The notes under the pieces were generated by a model. The model was given only the letters and a program-made list of their open reading frames with translations, was not told where the DNA came from and searched no databases. Position numbers and translations under genes: made by a program. A stretch of DNA of 64,000 bases from JAAURS01 sp044923475 (GTDB lineage Bacteria; Cyanobacteriota; Cyanobacteriia; Thermosynechococcales; Thermosynechococcaceae): positions 3,100,001-3,164,000 of the forward strand of contig NZ_CP137338.1 of the NCBI RefSeq assembly GCF_044923475.1, in the 5' to 3' direction. Position 1 is the stretch's first letter. Each line of letters begins with the position of its first letter. Of this stretch, positions 35,140-44,130 are shown piece after piece.

Positions 35140-36303
35140 ATGGGACGCGTTGGAGTTTTGCTGCTGAATTTAGGAGGGCCAGAGCAACTCAGTGATGTCC
35201 GTCCCTTTCTATACAACCTATTTTCAGATCCTGAAATTATCCGGATACCCTTTCGCTGGCTGCAGAAACCCCTGGCCTGGTTTATTTCGACCAGCCGCGC
35301 CCAAAAATCTCAAGAGAACTACAAGCAAATTGGCGGCGGCTCGCCGCTTCGCCGGATTACTGAGGAGCAGGCTAAAGCCCTCCAGGATAATTTGCGCGGC
35401 AAAGGTTTAGATGCATCGGTATATATCGGGATGCGGTACTGGCATCCTTTTACCGAAGAGGCGATCGCCAAAATCAAGCAGGACGGCGTGCAGGAATTGG
35501 TGATACTGCCCCTCTACCCGCAGTTTTCCATCAGCACCAGCGGATCTAGCTTTCGGTTGCTGGAAGACCTGTGGAATGCCGATCCTCAACTCCAAACAAT
35601 TAAGTACACCGTCATTCCCTCTTGGTACGACCGACCTGGTTACGTCGAGTCTATGTCAGACCTCGTGCGACAAGAACTAGACCAGTGCGCGGATCCTGAG
35701 AAGGCAACGGTGTTTTTTAGCGCCCATGGCGTTCCAGTGAGCTACGTCAAAGAAGCAGGCGATCCTTACCAAACCGAAATTGAGAACTGCACCGAACTCA
35801 TCATGAAGGCGCTCGATCGGTCCAACCCGCACGTATTGGCTTACCAGAGCCGCGTCGGTCCGGTGGAGTGGCTTCAGCCTTACACGGAAGACAAGCTTGA
35901 AGAGCTGGGAGAGCAAGGCGTCAAAGAACTCGTGGTCGTTCCCATCAGCTTTATTTCCGAGCATATCGAAACGCTTCAAGAAATCGATATGGAATATCGC
36001 GAACTGGCTCAAGACGCGGGCATCGATCGCTTTCGTCGAGTGCCTGCTTTGAATACCTATCCTAAATTTATTAACGATTTAGGCGATATGGTCGTGGAAT
36101 CGCTGCGCAACCCAGCCATCGCTTTTGCGGAGGTTTTACGCCCTGGCAAGCAGGTCAAGATGTACCCTCAGGAGCGCTGGGAGTGGGGGTTGACTTCCGC
36201 TGCAGAGCGTTGGAACGGTCGCTTTGCCATGCTGGGCTTTATTGCCTTGATTATCGAACTCATGAGCGGTCAAGGGCCGCTGCACGCGATCGGTTTGCTG
36301 TAG
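35140..36303 (+). CDS. hemH: ferrochelatase with C-terminal chlorophyll-binding helix
   Basis: 387 residues from ATG 35140, with GGAAG upstream. The catalytic domain (1-320) has MGRVGVLLLNLGGPEQ, QLQ-type sheet segments, the active-site His in VFFSAHGVPVSYV (about 198), RVGPVEWLQPYTE and FISEHIETLQEID. After a linker, the C-terminal helix ERWNGRFAMLGFIALIIELM carries the ExxNGRxAM motif of the chlorophyll a/b-binding (Hlip-like) domain, typical of cyanobacterial and plastid type II ferrochelatases. It inserts Fe into protoporphyrin IX at the thylakoid membrane. The helix is thought to tune activity and dimerisation. A His-tailed paralogue lies at 23620. Confidence 0.97.
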   Translation: MGRVGVLLLNLGGPEQLSDVRPFLYNLFSDPEIIRIPFRWLQKPLAWFISTSRAQKSQENYKQIGGGSPLRRITEEQAKALQDNLRGKGLDASVYIGMRYWHPFTEEAIAKIKQDGVQELVILPLYPQFSISTSGSSFRLLEDLWNADPQLQTIKYTVIPSWYDRPGYVESMSDLVRQELDQCADPEKATVFFSAHGVPVSYVKEAGDPYQTEIENCTELIMKALDRSNPHVLAYQSRVGPVEWLQPYTEDKLEELGEQGVKELVVVPISFISEHIETLQEIDMEYRELAQDAGIDRFRRVPALNTYPKFINDLGDMVVESLRNPAIAFAEVLRPGKQVKMYPQERWEWGLTSAAERWNGRFAMLGFIALIIELMSGQGPLHAIGLL

Positions 36304-36311
36304 GCAGGGTT

Positions 36312-36818
36312 CTATTTGGAGCGATCTAGGGTTACTTCCAGGCTGCTGATGAGCGCGTGTCCGGTCATGATGCTGCTAGACCAGTAGTAGCGATCGTCGT
36401 TAATGCGGTAGAACCGTTCGACGCCAAAGCGCTGGTCGCGATCGCCCAAAATCCAAAACCGCTGCAAAATCGAGTCTGGCATCAGCCAGCCTTCGCCTTC
36501 TGTCTGTCCGTACTGACTGTGCTGCAGTACAAACGTATACTGCTGCTGCGTTTCTCCGGCAATCCGACCCCGGTACTGCAATGTAATATCGGTGGCATCT
36601 CCGGCTTCATTTGCCAGCGAAGGACGCGTGATTTTGCCCACCAAGCTAAACCACTCGTCATTATTCCAGACCACCATCACCTTTCCCCGAACCGGAACGC
36701 AGGGTTCATCTCGACTCAGCAACCAATGTCCCTGGAGTTTCCAACGTCCGTCGTTCATTAAAAATGTATGGTCGGCAGGGGCCGAAGCAGCTGATTTTGC
36801 AGCAAAGTTAATAGACAT
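36312..36818 (-). CDS. conserved hypothetical protein, beta-rich
   Basis: 168 residues and no signal peptide. Alternating hydrophobic strands such as GRWKLQGHWLL, VMVVWNNDEWFSLVGKIT, DITLQYRG and QQYTFVLQHS suggest an antiparallel barrel, perhaps lipocalin-like. Conserved-looking aromatic residues appear in LQRFWILGDRDQRFGVERFY and DDRYYWSSSIMTGH. Size and pattern recall cyanobacterial bilin-lyase-like barrels (CpcS), but the diagnostic N terminus is absent, so I do not make that call. It lies convergent to hemH with eight bases between. Function unknown. Confidence 0.6.
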   Translation of the reverse strand: MSINFAAKSAASAPADHTFLMNDGRWKLQGHWLLSRDEPCVPVRGKVMVVWNNDEWFSLVGKITRPSLANEAGDATDITLQYRGRIAGETQQQYTFVLQHSQYGQTEGEGWLMPDSILQRFWILGDRDQRFGVERFYRINDDRYYWSSSIMTGHALISSLEVTLDRSK

Positions 36819-36946
36819 TTATGCGGTTCGGGTGAGTGTGGCTATGGCTGTTGCAGGGGAAGAGAGGAGCGTTGGATTGCGGAAGGGTTGCAGCGTGGAG
36901 GTGAAGATTCTAGGCTATTCCCGAAATAAAAACTACTAACCATTCT

Positions 36947-36974
36947 GTAGGGACGCAAGGACTTGCGCCCCTAC
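36947..36974. repeat. palindromic repeat GTAGGGACGCAAG / CTTGCGCCCCTAC
   Basis: A 28-base near-perfect hairpin, 13-base arms with one mismatch around GA. Sequences of this GTAGGGGCGCAAG type are scattered between genes in many cyanobacteria. It could act as a bidirectional terminator or a REP-like repeat. Confidence 0.65.
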
Positions 36975-37047
36975 GACTTAGTTTGCCCTGTATCTGAATG
37001 GGAGAAACATTCTGGGAGCGTAAATTCGAGCGATTTCAGCAGAATTT

Positions 37048-38211
37048 TCAGCCTGACGCCGTCCAGGGTGTATGAATATCCCCTAGGAGCACGGATTGGG
37101 CCGCACCCGTAGCCGAGGGAAGATTGCCTGGAATGCCCAACACTCGCCAGTGAGCTAACACTGCAAAGGCGATCGCCTCTTTGGCATCGGCATTCACCCC
37201 CGCATCGTCGGTGGTCGTCACCGGAATAGCGTCTCCGAGCAGGACCTGAATCCGCTCCCGCAGATAAGTATTGCGGCTTCCCCCGCCGCAGAGCAGCACC
37301 CGGTCCGGCATCGCCTCTAAACTCTGCCGATAGCTCTGCACGATGGAGGCAGCGGTCAGTTCCGTCAGGGTTGCCAGCACATCCGCTTGGCCGAGCTGAT
37401 ACGCGCGAGCATCTTCAAGACAAGCCTGTAAATACGCCGGGCCGAACAACTCTCGTCCGGTGGATTTTGGAGGGGATTGTTGGAAGAAGGGCTGGTGGAG
37501 CCACCGCTCCACCAGCGGTTGGCAGATCGCGCCTCGGGCTGCCCATTGTCCGCCTGCATCGTAGGTTTGCTGGCCTTGGGTAAATCGAGACACGGCTAAA
37601 TCTAGGAGCACATTGCTCGGACCCGTATCCCAGCCTCTAACGCCTTGTCCCAGTTCAGGTTCTGAGTCCAGGGGCGGTAAAACCGCAACATTTCCGATCC
37701 CGCCCAGATTCTGGACGCATCGCCATTGGGTGGGGTGACTCAGCAAACACAGGTCAATTTTAGGCACGAGCGGCGCGCCTTGTCCCCCAACGGCGATATC
37801 TGCCGCCCGGAAATTGCTTGCAGTCTTGGTCCCCGTCGCGCGCGCGATGACCTCGCCACGGCCCAATTGGAGGCTGTAGCCCAACTGTCCCGCTTGGGGA
37901 GGGCGGTGAAAAACAGTTTGACCGTGGGACCCGATGAGATCTGCTTTGAGGGATTGCTCGGCCTGAATGGCGATCGCCGCCTCTGCAAACGCCTGGGCGA
38001 TCGCGTTATCCAGAGTCGCCAGCGCCTCGACGGAAAGGGGAGAACCCGCGCAAACCGCTAGAATTTGCTGCCGCAGCGCGGGACGGTAAGCATAGGTTTC
38101 AAAGGCAATGAGATCCACCGCCAAATCCCGCTCGGTACCGGAGATATCCACCAGGACAGCATCGATACCGTCCACAGACGTGCCGCTCATCAATCCGATA
38201 ATCCGTTGCAT
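37048..38211 (-). CDS. anmK: anhydro-N-acetylmuramic acid kinase
   Basis: 387 residues from MQRIIGLMSGTSVDGIDAVL; an upstream start at 38247 adds 12. The ATP-binding loop is MSGTSVDGID. SHGQTVFHRP (about 100), NLGGIGNVAVLP (about 170), GWDTGPSNVLLD (about 200), RELFG (about 255) and LLCGGGSRNTYL (about 305) are AnmK signatures. The enzyme opens and phosphorylates 1,6-anhydro-MurNAc, giving MurNAc-6-phosphate in peptidoglycan recycling. All motifs are intact. No other recycling gene lies in the window. Confidence 0.94.
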   Translation of the reverse strand: MQRIIGLMSGTSVDGIDAVLVDISGTERDLAVDLIAFETYAYRPALRQQILAVCAGSPLSVEALATLDNAIAQAFAEAAIAIQAEQSLKADLIGSHGQTVFHRPPQAGQLGYSLQLGRGEVIARATGTKTASNFRAADIAVGGQGAPLVPKIDLCLLSHPTQWRCVQNLGGIGNVAVLPPLDSEPELGQGVRGWDTGPSNVLLDLAVSRFTQGQQTYDAGGQWAARGAICQPLVERWLHQPFFQQSPPKSTGRELFGPAYLQACLEDARAYQLGQADVLATLTELTAASIVQSYRQSLEAMPDRVLLCGGGSRNTYLRERIQVLLGDAIPVTTTDDAGVNADAKEAIAFAVLAHWRVLGIPGNLPSATGAAQSVLLGDIHTPWTASG

Positions 38212-38447
38212 GGCCCCATCCCACAAAACTCCTCTCAGTTGTAGCATCGAGTCCGCTCAAAAGTTCGCGGTATTTTACATCTATCCCGGTAACAGCTCCC
38301 GAGCAATGGGGAGCGAGGCCAAATGCCAAGCTTTTAACTCGATTCTTTGAGATTGACCCCAATAAGCCTGTTTTCGAACAAATGTCCGTGAACTTATTAA
38401 TTTCTGATAAAATATTACAAAAGTTAAGATTTGAATTTAAATCCCTC

Positions 38448-39434
38448 ATGACTTTATTAATTGTTGGTGCTACCGGAACCCTTGGCAGGCAAATCGCGCG
38501 TCGCGCTTTAGATGAGGGGTATGAAGTTCGCTGCCTGGTCCGGAGCGCTAGAAAAGCCGCGTTCTTGAAAGAATGGGGCGCCCATCTCGTCCAGGGCAAT
38601 CTGTGCAATTCCTCCACTTTGGCACTCGCCTTCGAAGGCGTTACGGCTGTCATCGATGCCGCCACGACTCGCGCGACAGACACCCAAAGCCTCCGGGAAG
38701 TGGACTGGGAAGGTAAAGTCGCTCTCATCAAGGCAGCAAAAGCGGCGGAAGTCGAGCGGTTTATCTTTTTCTCGATCATGGGGGCAGATCGCTACCCTAA
38801 GGTGCCCTTGATGGACATCAAACGCTGTACTGAAGCCTTCCTGAAGGAGTCCGGCCTGAACTATACAATTCTGCGTCCCTGCGGTTTCTTTCAAGGCTTG
38901 ATCGGGCAGTACAACATCCCAATTCTTGAAAATCAACCGGTGTGGGTAACGGGGGAAGAAACGCCGATCGCCTATATGGACTCTCAAGATATTGCCCGGT
39001 TTGCCGTACAGGCGCTTAAGAAAGAAGCGACCTACCGGAAAGCATTCGATCTATCCGGTCCCAAAGCTTGGACGGCAGAGCAGATCATTCAGCTCTGCGA
39101 GCAGCTTTCTGGCAAAGAAGCAAAAGTTTCTCGGATTCCAGTCGGGGTTCTGAAAGGGCTGCAAAAATTCGTAGGATTTTTTCAGTGGGGATGGAGCGCT
39201 GCAGAACGATTGGCTTTCACAGAAGTGATTACCTCAGGGCAGCCCCTCAATACGCCCATGGCAGAGGTCTATGCTGCCTTTGAAATCGATCCCGATAGCA
39301 TTGCCACGCTTGAACCCTATATGCAAGACTATTTTAATCGCATTCTCAAAAAGCTGAAAGAGATCGATTACGACAAGCAACAGCAGAAGTCCAAGAAAAA
39401 GCGATCGCCGTTCAAGTCATCTCAATCTACCTAG
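38448..39434 (+). CDS. ycf39: Ycf39-like atypical short-chain dehydrogenase, photosystem II assembly
   Basis: 328 residues from ATG 38448. The N-terminal Rossmann loop is VGATGTLGRQIARRAL. VRSARKAAFLKEWGAHLVQGNL, FIFFSIMGADRYPKVPLMDIK and LRPCGFFQGLIGQYNIPIL are hallmarks of Ycf39/HCF244. The catalytic Tyr of classical dehydrogenases is not at the usual place. The protein binds NAD(P)H and, with Hlips, helps deliver chlorophyll during D1 synthesis and photosystem II assembly. The C terminus is unusually basic (QQQKSKKKRSPFK). It is transcribed divergently from anmK and followed by NAD kinase. Confidence 0.9.
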   Translation: MTLLIVGATGTLGRQIARRALDEGYEVRCLVRSARKAAFLKEWGAHLVQGNLCNSSTLALAFEGVTAVIDAATTRATDTQSLREVDWEGKVALIKAAKAAEVERFIFFSIMGADRYPKVPLMDIKRCTEAFLKESGLNYTILRPCGFFQGLIGQYNIPILENQPVWVTGEETPIAYMDSQDIARFAVQALKKEATYRKAFDLSGPKAWTAEQIIQLCEQLSGKEAKVSRIPVGVLKGLQKFVGFFQWGWSAAERLAFTEVITSGQPLNTPMAEVYAAFEIDPDSIATLEPYMQDYFNRILKKLKEIDYDKQQQKSKKKRSPFKSSQST

Positions 39435-39520
39435 GTCTATGGACTGAACTCAGATTTAGATGCCCTGCATCTGCCAGTTGCCGATCTTAAAAAGCAGAAT
39501 AACGGTAGAGGCCGAATCGC

Positions 39521-40438
39521 GTGGGGAAAGCCGGAATTGTTTATAACGACAACAAGCCCATTGCCTGCAATACCGCTAAGGACATTACCCGTTACTTTAA
39601 GGCTGCAGGTTGGGATGTTGTATTGGCCACAGGGGTAGGCGGTATTTTGGGCTATTCTCGCCCTGAATTGCCTGCTTGCTACTCCAAAATTGAAAATATG
39701 GTGCCGCCGGGTTTTGATGCGGACATGGCTTTTGCCGTGGTGCTCGGCGGAGATGGAACGGTCCTGTCGGCTTGCCGTCAACTGGCTCCTGCGGGCATTC
39801 CCATCCTGACGATCAATACGGGGCATATGGGTTTCTTGACGGAAACCTATCTCAACCAGCTACCAGAGGCCTTGAGCGCTCTGATGGAAGGGCAGTATAC
39901 CGTTGAAGACCGAGTCATGCTGACGGTGCAGGTGATTCATGAAGGGGGGCTTCTCTGGGAGGCGCTATCTCTGAACGAAATGGTGCTGCACAAGGAACCC
40001 CTTACGGGCATGTGCCATTTTGAAGTTGAAATTGGCGCGCACGCATTGGTCGATATTGCAGCGGACGGGGTGATTATTTCAACCCCCACTGGCTCGACGG
40101 CTTACGCGCTGGCAGCGGGCGGACCTGTCATTACCCCTGGCGTCTCAGTGCTCCAATTAATCCCGATTTGCCCGCATTCCCTCGCATCCCGCGCCCTTGT
40201 TTTTTCAGATGCGGAACCCGTCGAGATTTTTCCGGCCAATCGACAGCAGCTCATTTTAGTGGTGGATGGCAATGCGGGCTGCTATATGCTGCCGGACGAT
40301 CGCGTGAGGGTACAAAAATCTCCTTTTTCAGCGCGATTTATTCGGTTGAGTTCGCCAGAGTTTTTTAAGATTTTGCGCGAGAAACTGGGCTGGGGACTGC
40401 CCCACATTGCTAAACCCACCTCTGTAGAACTGCCTTAG
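39521..40438 (+). CDS. nadK: NAD kinase
   Basis: 305 residues from GTG 39521. GIVYNDNKPIA opens the protein. The catalytic loop is VVLGGDGTVLSA (about 75-86). NTGHMGFLTE, LNEMVLHKEP and the NAD-binding STPTGSTAYALAAGGP (about 190-205) follow, and the C terminus has LVVDGN. It phosphorylates NAD to NADP. Cyanobacteria have two NAD kinases; this resembles the one of about 305 residues. It is 86 bases after ycf39 on the same strand. Confidence 0.95.
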   Translation: MGKAGIVYNDNKPIACNTAKDITRYFKAAGWDVVLATGVGGILGYSRPELPACYSKIENMVPPGFDADMAFAVVLGGDGTVLSACRQLAPAGIPILTINTGHMGFLTETYLNQLPEALSALMEGQYTVEDRVMLTVQVIHEGGLLWEALSLNEMVLHKEPLTGMCHFEVEIGAHALVDIAADGVIISTPTGSTAYALAAGGPVITPGVSVLQLIPICPHSLASRALVFSDAEPVEIFPANRQQLILVVDGNAGCYMLPDDRVRVQKSPFSARFIRLSSPEFFKILREKLGWGLPHIAKPTSVELP

Positions 40439-40481
40439 CAAGAGGTTAGAATCGGCTGCGTACCAAATATTTACAGTAGAC

Positions 40482-40661
40482 CTCTTGCACGACGAATATC
40501 CTAGCGATTAAAATCGCGGCTACAAGGACGATGTCCGCCTTCGCGGACTTAAGAGAAATCCGGATTTAGTCTGCGCAAGCGAAGCCAGCCTTCAGGCTTA
40601 GGCAGACTTTGTTCTTGTAGCCCCGAATTCATTCGGAGGGCTTCCAGGATTCATGCAAGAG
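40482..40661. repeat. 180-bp palindromic repeat element (MITE-like)
   Basis: Outer arms CTCTTGCA (40482-40489) and TGCAAGAG (40654-40661) enclose inner arms GGCTACAAG (40518-40526) and CTTGTAGCC (40614-40622). Between them are two smaller hairpins, GTCCGC/GCGGAC and GTCTGC/GCAGAC. The whole can fold into a multi-branched cruciform. It has no gene. Elements of this kind are scattered in cyanobacterial genomes. No clear target duplication is seen. Confidence 0.7.
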
Positions 40662-40724
40662 TTCTAGTCTCTAGCTGGCTGAGCGGAGTCGAAGCCAGCG
40701 GTAAGCTTTTATCCTGGAAATGGC

Positions 40725-41387
40725 CTAACCCTTAGACTGCGCGACGGCTTCATAGCATTCTGCTGCGGGCTGACGTAGTTCCATTTGCGAGACTAGCAAC
40801 TCGTAGGCGTCCCAGTTTTCAGTTAGCAGTTGCCGGGCGCGACGGGTAGCCTGTTGTTCGTAGAGTTTGATATTCAGGCCCAAATAGGCCAGAGTTTCCC
40901 TCAACTGTCGGAGGTCGTCTTCGTTGCCTCGAACAGAACCGTATTTGAGATCTTCCGCAACGCCCCCTGCCACCCAGACGGTAGAGAGGTTATGAATGTT
41001 TGCCTTCAGCCAATCCGAAGGCGCGATATCTGAGGGTTGCTCTAGCACAACCCCACCTTGTCGAGCGTTCCCCTGACGAAAAGCGGCCCAGACGCTTAGG
41101 GAATAGGATTGGATGGGAAGGTTCAGGAGTGAAGCGGCTAAAAAATGGCCCGCTTCGTGATGCAGGACGCGCTGTCGGTACTGAGGGGAGAGTCGGGCTA
41201 GGGTGTCGAGCAGCAGCGTGAGGCCGAGGGACTGGAACTGGAACCCGTCCACGGTAACGGCGCTGAGGCCGACTAAAATAACGCCCGCGCTCAGGGCTGG
41301 AGAAATGTGGAGAAATGGCCCCAGCAGGACAGATAAAGTCATGCCAAATACGCTGAGGGCGATCGCGTTGAGAGTAAGCTGGTTCAT
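40725..41387 (-). CDS. membrane M41-like zinc peptidase without AAA domain
   Basis: 220 residues. Hydrophobic segments fill about 1-60 (two to three helices). The zinc motif HEAGH is in RVLHHEAGHFLAASLL (about 76-80). WVAGGVAEDLKYGSVRGNEDDLRQL resembles the region of FtsH that holds the third zinc ligand. A helical tail follows. It looks like the protease half of FtsH detached from any ATPase. Such proteins exist in cyanobacteria and plastids. Whether it cleaves substrates or acts as a partner of FtsH is unknown. It overlaps nothing and precedes, in the same direction, the VanY-like gene by 11 bases. Confidence 0.75.
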   Translation of the reverse strand: MNQLTLNAIALSVFGMTLSVLLGPFLHISPALSAGVILVGLSAVTVDGFQFQSLGLTLLLDTLARLSPQYRQRVLHHEAGHFLAASLLNLPIQSYSLSVWAAFRQGNARQGGVVLEQPSDIAPSDWLKANIHNLSTVWVAGGVAEDLKYGSVRGNEDDLRQLRETLAYLGLNIKLYEQQATRRARQLLTENWDAYELLVSQMELRQPAAECYEAVAQSKG

Positions 41388-41398
41388 ATCTCCCCATT

Positions 41399-42178
41399 TT
41401 AGGGGTTGCCGGGCTTGAGGTGTTGGGCGCGGTAGAAGGTTTCTAGGCTAGTGCGATCGCCGACAAAGCGCCAGTGCCAGGGTTCGTAGCTGACGCCCTG
41501 GGCGTTGCCCTGGGTAAAGGACATTTCAAAACTGAACCGCGCAGCGTTGGCAGACAGCCACTGAAAGGCTGGCGTACTTTCAAAGCTTTGACTGAGATTC
41601 GTGTCGGAACGCTCGGCATCTCCAATATCGACGGCATAGCCCGTGTGGTGTTCGCTATGGCCGGGAGGCGCGCTCACCTCAGCTCGTTTTGAGACGGGTT
41701 GGTTGCGCTGTTCTTTGACGCGAAAAAACAGGTCGTTTTGATCGGCGACGGAGCGAAAGCCGGAAATAGGAATTAACCGCACGCCTTCGGCGGCGGCTGC
41801 GGCCTCCATTTTGCGATAGGATTCCGCCGCTGCCTGCCGCAGTTTGACGGATCCGTCTGCGGTGATGGGGGCTAGCTCGTCGATGGGAGCTTCGGCATAG
41901 GCGAAGTGACCCAGCATCCGATCGGGCGAGGCGTCTGGGGAGGCTGCTGCGATCTGAGCGGGAGATGGCGCAGCTGAGGGGGGCGCGACGACAGGCGGGT
42001 TGACGCCTGCTTTGGCTTGAGGGGCGGGTTCGCCTTTCGGCCACAGCACGAGCGCCGCAGCAATCAGGGCGATCGCCACTGCAATCGAACCGCCAACTGC
42101 GATCGCGGGGATGGGAAGGCTGGACTTGGCAGGTTCGTTCGCCGACCGCCGTATCGCTTCAGGGATATCATCACGCAT
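41399..42178 (-). CDS. D-alanyl-D-alanine carboxypeptidase (VanY-like, M15B)
   Basis: 259 residues. A cytoplasmic N terminus, one membrane helix (about 24-47: AVGGSIAVAIALIAAALVLW) and a proline/alanine-rich linker (50-90) precede the M15 domain. GFRSVADQNDLFF (about 160), SAPPGHSEHHTGYAVDIGD (zinc His and Asp, about 188-206) and YEPWHWRFVGD (third His, about 235-245) are the family motifs. It trims D-Ala from peptidoglycan stem peptides outside the cytoplasmic membrane. All zinc ligands are present. It is transcribed in tandem with the peptidase gene at 40725. Confidence 0.9.
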   Translation of the reverse strand: MRDDIPEAIRRSANEPAKSSLPIPAIAVGGSIAVAIALIAAALVLWPKGEPAPQAKAGVNPPVVAPPSAAPSPAQIAAASPDASPDRMLGHFAYAEAPIDELAPITADGSVKLRQAAAESYRKMEAAAAAEGVRLIPISGFRSVADQNDLFFRVKEQRNQPVSKRAEVSAPPGHSEHHTGYAVDIGDAERSDTNLSQSFESTPAFQWLSANAARFSFEMSFTQGNAQGVSYEPWHWRFVGDRTSLETFYRAQHLKPGNP

Positions 42179-42230
42179 ACAACAAAGGCGATGGGCTGAG
42201 ATGCATTGTAAGGTTTCTGCGAGTACCTTG

Positions 42231-42257
42231 GATAGAGGAGATAGAGGAGATAGAGGG
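42231..42257. repeat. three tandem 9-bp repeats
   Basis: GATAGAGGA is repeated three times, the last ending GGG, in the gap between the VanY-like gene and the end of sdhA. It is a short tandem repeat of the type found in cyanobacterial intergenic DNA. No function is implied. Confidence 0.7.
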
Positions 42258-42268
42258 GGCTGAGAGAG

Positions 42269-44008
42269 TCAATATTTACGTTCCTGAGGTTGGAAGTGGG
42301 TAATGGTGACAGGCATATAGTCTAACTGAACCGCATCCTGAACCGCATCGGGGCGATACCAAGCCAGGGTATGTTGCAAAAAGGCAGCATCGTCTCGGGC
42401 GGGATAGTCTTCGCGACAGTGAGCGCCGCGACTTTCTTTGCGATGTAGGGCGCTGGTCATAATGATCTCGCCCACGATCGCGAGGCTGCGCAGTTCTAGG
42501 GCTTCTAAAATTTCGGTGTTCCAGACGGTGCCTCGATCGTCTAAACGAATGGTTTTGTAGGCATCTTTGAGGATCTTAAATTGGCGCAGCCCTTCTGTAA
42601 TCAGTGCCTCGGATCGAAATACGCCGCAGTATTCAGTAATGCAGTCCTGAACCTGTTGCCGGAGTTTGCCAATCCGAATGTCTCCAGGTTGTTCGAGCAG
42701 GGACTCGATCTCTTGTTTGGCGGCGGTGAGATAGTGTTGTGCGTCGATCGCAGGCAGGGTTTGGGTTGGGACGTATTGGGCGATCGCCGCCCCTGTCCTC
42801 CGCCCGTACACGACGCATTCCAGCAATGAGTTGCTGCCCAAGCGGTTGGCGCCATGGACGGAGACGCAGGCGGTTTCTCCGGCGGCAAAGAAGCTTTTGA
42901 CGAGGGTATTGGCATCGCGGCGCACTTGCCCGTCTACGGTGACGGGGATGCCGCCCATGGAGTAGTGAATGGTGGGCCGCACGGGAATGGGTTCGTAAAT
43001 GGCATCGACCCCGGCCAATCGATGGGCTTCTTCCCAACAGAAGGGGACGCGGCTCATGATTTTTTCTTTGCCCATGTGGCGCAGGTCTAGGTACACAAAC
43101 GGCCCGCCCGCACTACCGTCTGGTTTGATGCCGCGCTGCTGCCGAATTTCTGTGGCGATCGCCCTGGAGGTAATATCCCGTGGGGCCAGTTCCATCCGGC
43201 TGGGGGCGTAGGTGGCCATGAAGCGATCGCCGTCGCTGTTGATGAGGTATGCGCCTTCTCCGCGCACGGCTTCGGAAATGAGGACTCCAGCAGGGTACAG
43301 TCCCGTGGGGTGAAACTGGACGAATTCCATGTCTTCCAGGGGCAGCCCTGCCAAAGCGACCATCGCTAGGCCGTCGCCCGTGGAGGCAAAGTCATTGGAG
43401 GTGGTGTTAAAGACGCGACCGTAGCCGCCCGTGGCAAACATGACGGCTTTGGCGCGGAGCACTTCTAGGGTGCCGTCTTGGATGTGGTAGACCACGACGC
43501 CTTTGGCTTGATTGTCTTCTAGGATCAGGCGCATGACGTACCATTCTTCGTAGATGGTGACGCCGAAGCGCAGGAGGTTGCAATAGAGTTCGTGGAGGAT
43601 GGCGTGGCCTGTTTTGTCTGCGGCGTAGCAGGTGCGGTTGTGGCTGTGGCCGCCGAAGGCGCGTTGGGCGATGCGTCCGTCGGGTAGGCGGGAGAAGAGC
43701 ACGCCCAGATGCTCTAGGTCGATGACGACCTCGGGGGCTTCTTTGGTTAAAATCTCGACAGCATCTTGATCGGCGAGGTAGTCTGAACCTTTGACGGTAT
43801 CGAAGGCGTGGGCTTCCCAGCTGTCTCGATCGTCTACGTTTTTGAGGGTGGCGGCGATGCCGCCTTGGGCTGCGACAGAGTGCGATCGGATGGGGTGGGT
43901 TTTGGCGACTAGGGCGATGCTAAGCTGGGGGTCTGTACGGGCGATTTCTAGGGCGGCGCGACAGCCTGCGAGTCCTCCGCCGACGATGATGACATCACAA
44001 TCGATCAT
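42269..44008 (-). CDS. sdhA: succinate dehydrogenase / fumarate reductase flavoprotein subunit
   Basis: 579 residues from MIDCDVIIVGGGLAGCRAAL; an earlier start at 44065 adds 19. The FAD-binding GGGLAG is at 9-14. HSVAAQGGIAA holds the His that binds FAD covalently. AFGGHSHNRTCY, GDGLAMVALAGLPLEDMEFVQFHPTG (about 225-250), the active-site Arg in SRAIATEIRQQ, HYSMGGIPV and NRLGSNSLLE are all intact. It oxidises succinate and feeds electrons to plastoquinone in thylakoid respiration. L-aspartate oxidase is the nearest alternative, but the C-terminal SRGAHCREDYPARDD favours sdhA. The iron-sulfur subunit is not nearby. Confidence 0.9.
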   Translation of the reverse strand: MIDCDVIIVGGGLAGCRAALEIARTDPQLSIALVAKTHPIRSHSVAAQGGIAATLKNVDDRDSWEAHAFDTVKGSDYLADQDAVEILTKEAPEVVIDLEHLGVLFSRLPDGRIAQRAFGGHSHNRTCYAADKTGHAILHELYCNLLRFGVTIYEEWYVMRLILEDNQAKGVVVYHIQDGTLEVLRAKAVMFATGGYGRVFNTTSNDFASTGDGLAMVALAGLPLEDMEFVQFHPTGLYPAGVLISEAVRGEGAYLINSDGDRFMATYAPSRMELAPRDITSRAIATEIRQQRGIKPDGSAGGPFVYLDLRHMGKEKIMSRVPFCWEEAHRLAGVDAIYEPIPVRPTIHYSMGGIPVTVDGQVRRDANTLVKSFFAAGETACVSVHGANRLGSNSLLECVVYGRRTGAAIAQYVPTQTLPAIDAQHYLTAAKQEIESLLEQPGDIRIGKLRQQVQDCITEYCGVFRSEALITEGLRQFKILKDAYKTIRLDDRGTVWNTEILEALELRSLAIVGEIIMTSALHRKESRGAHCREDYPARDDAAFLQHTLAWYRPDAVQDAVQLDYMPVTITHFQPQERKY

Positions 44009-44130
44009 GGTTAAGCTTTCTCCTGCCCGTGAAAATCTATAATGCTTGGCACTTTCAGAACGCAAAACTGACTCTTAAAGATAAGCACATATACCTTTTA
44101 AGCTTTAACTGTTTAGAAGGATATTGTATG

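Noticed and set aside
36312..36818. CpcS-type bilin lyase
   Set aside because: Size and beta-rich pattern are suggestive, but the characteristic N-terminal segment is missing and no phycobiliprotein genes are nearby.
42269..44008. L-aspartate oxidase (nadB)
   Set aside because: The motif set and the C-terminal region with SRGAHCREDYPARDD fit sdhA better; both families share the fold, so some doubt remains.
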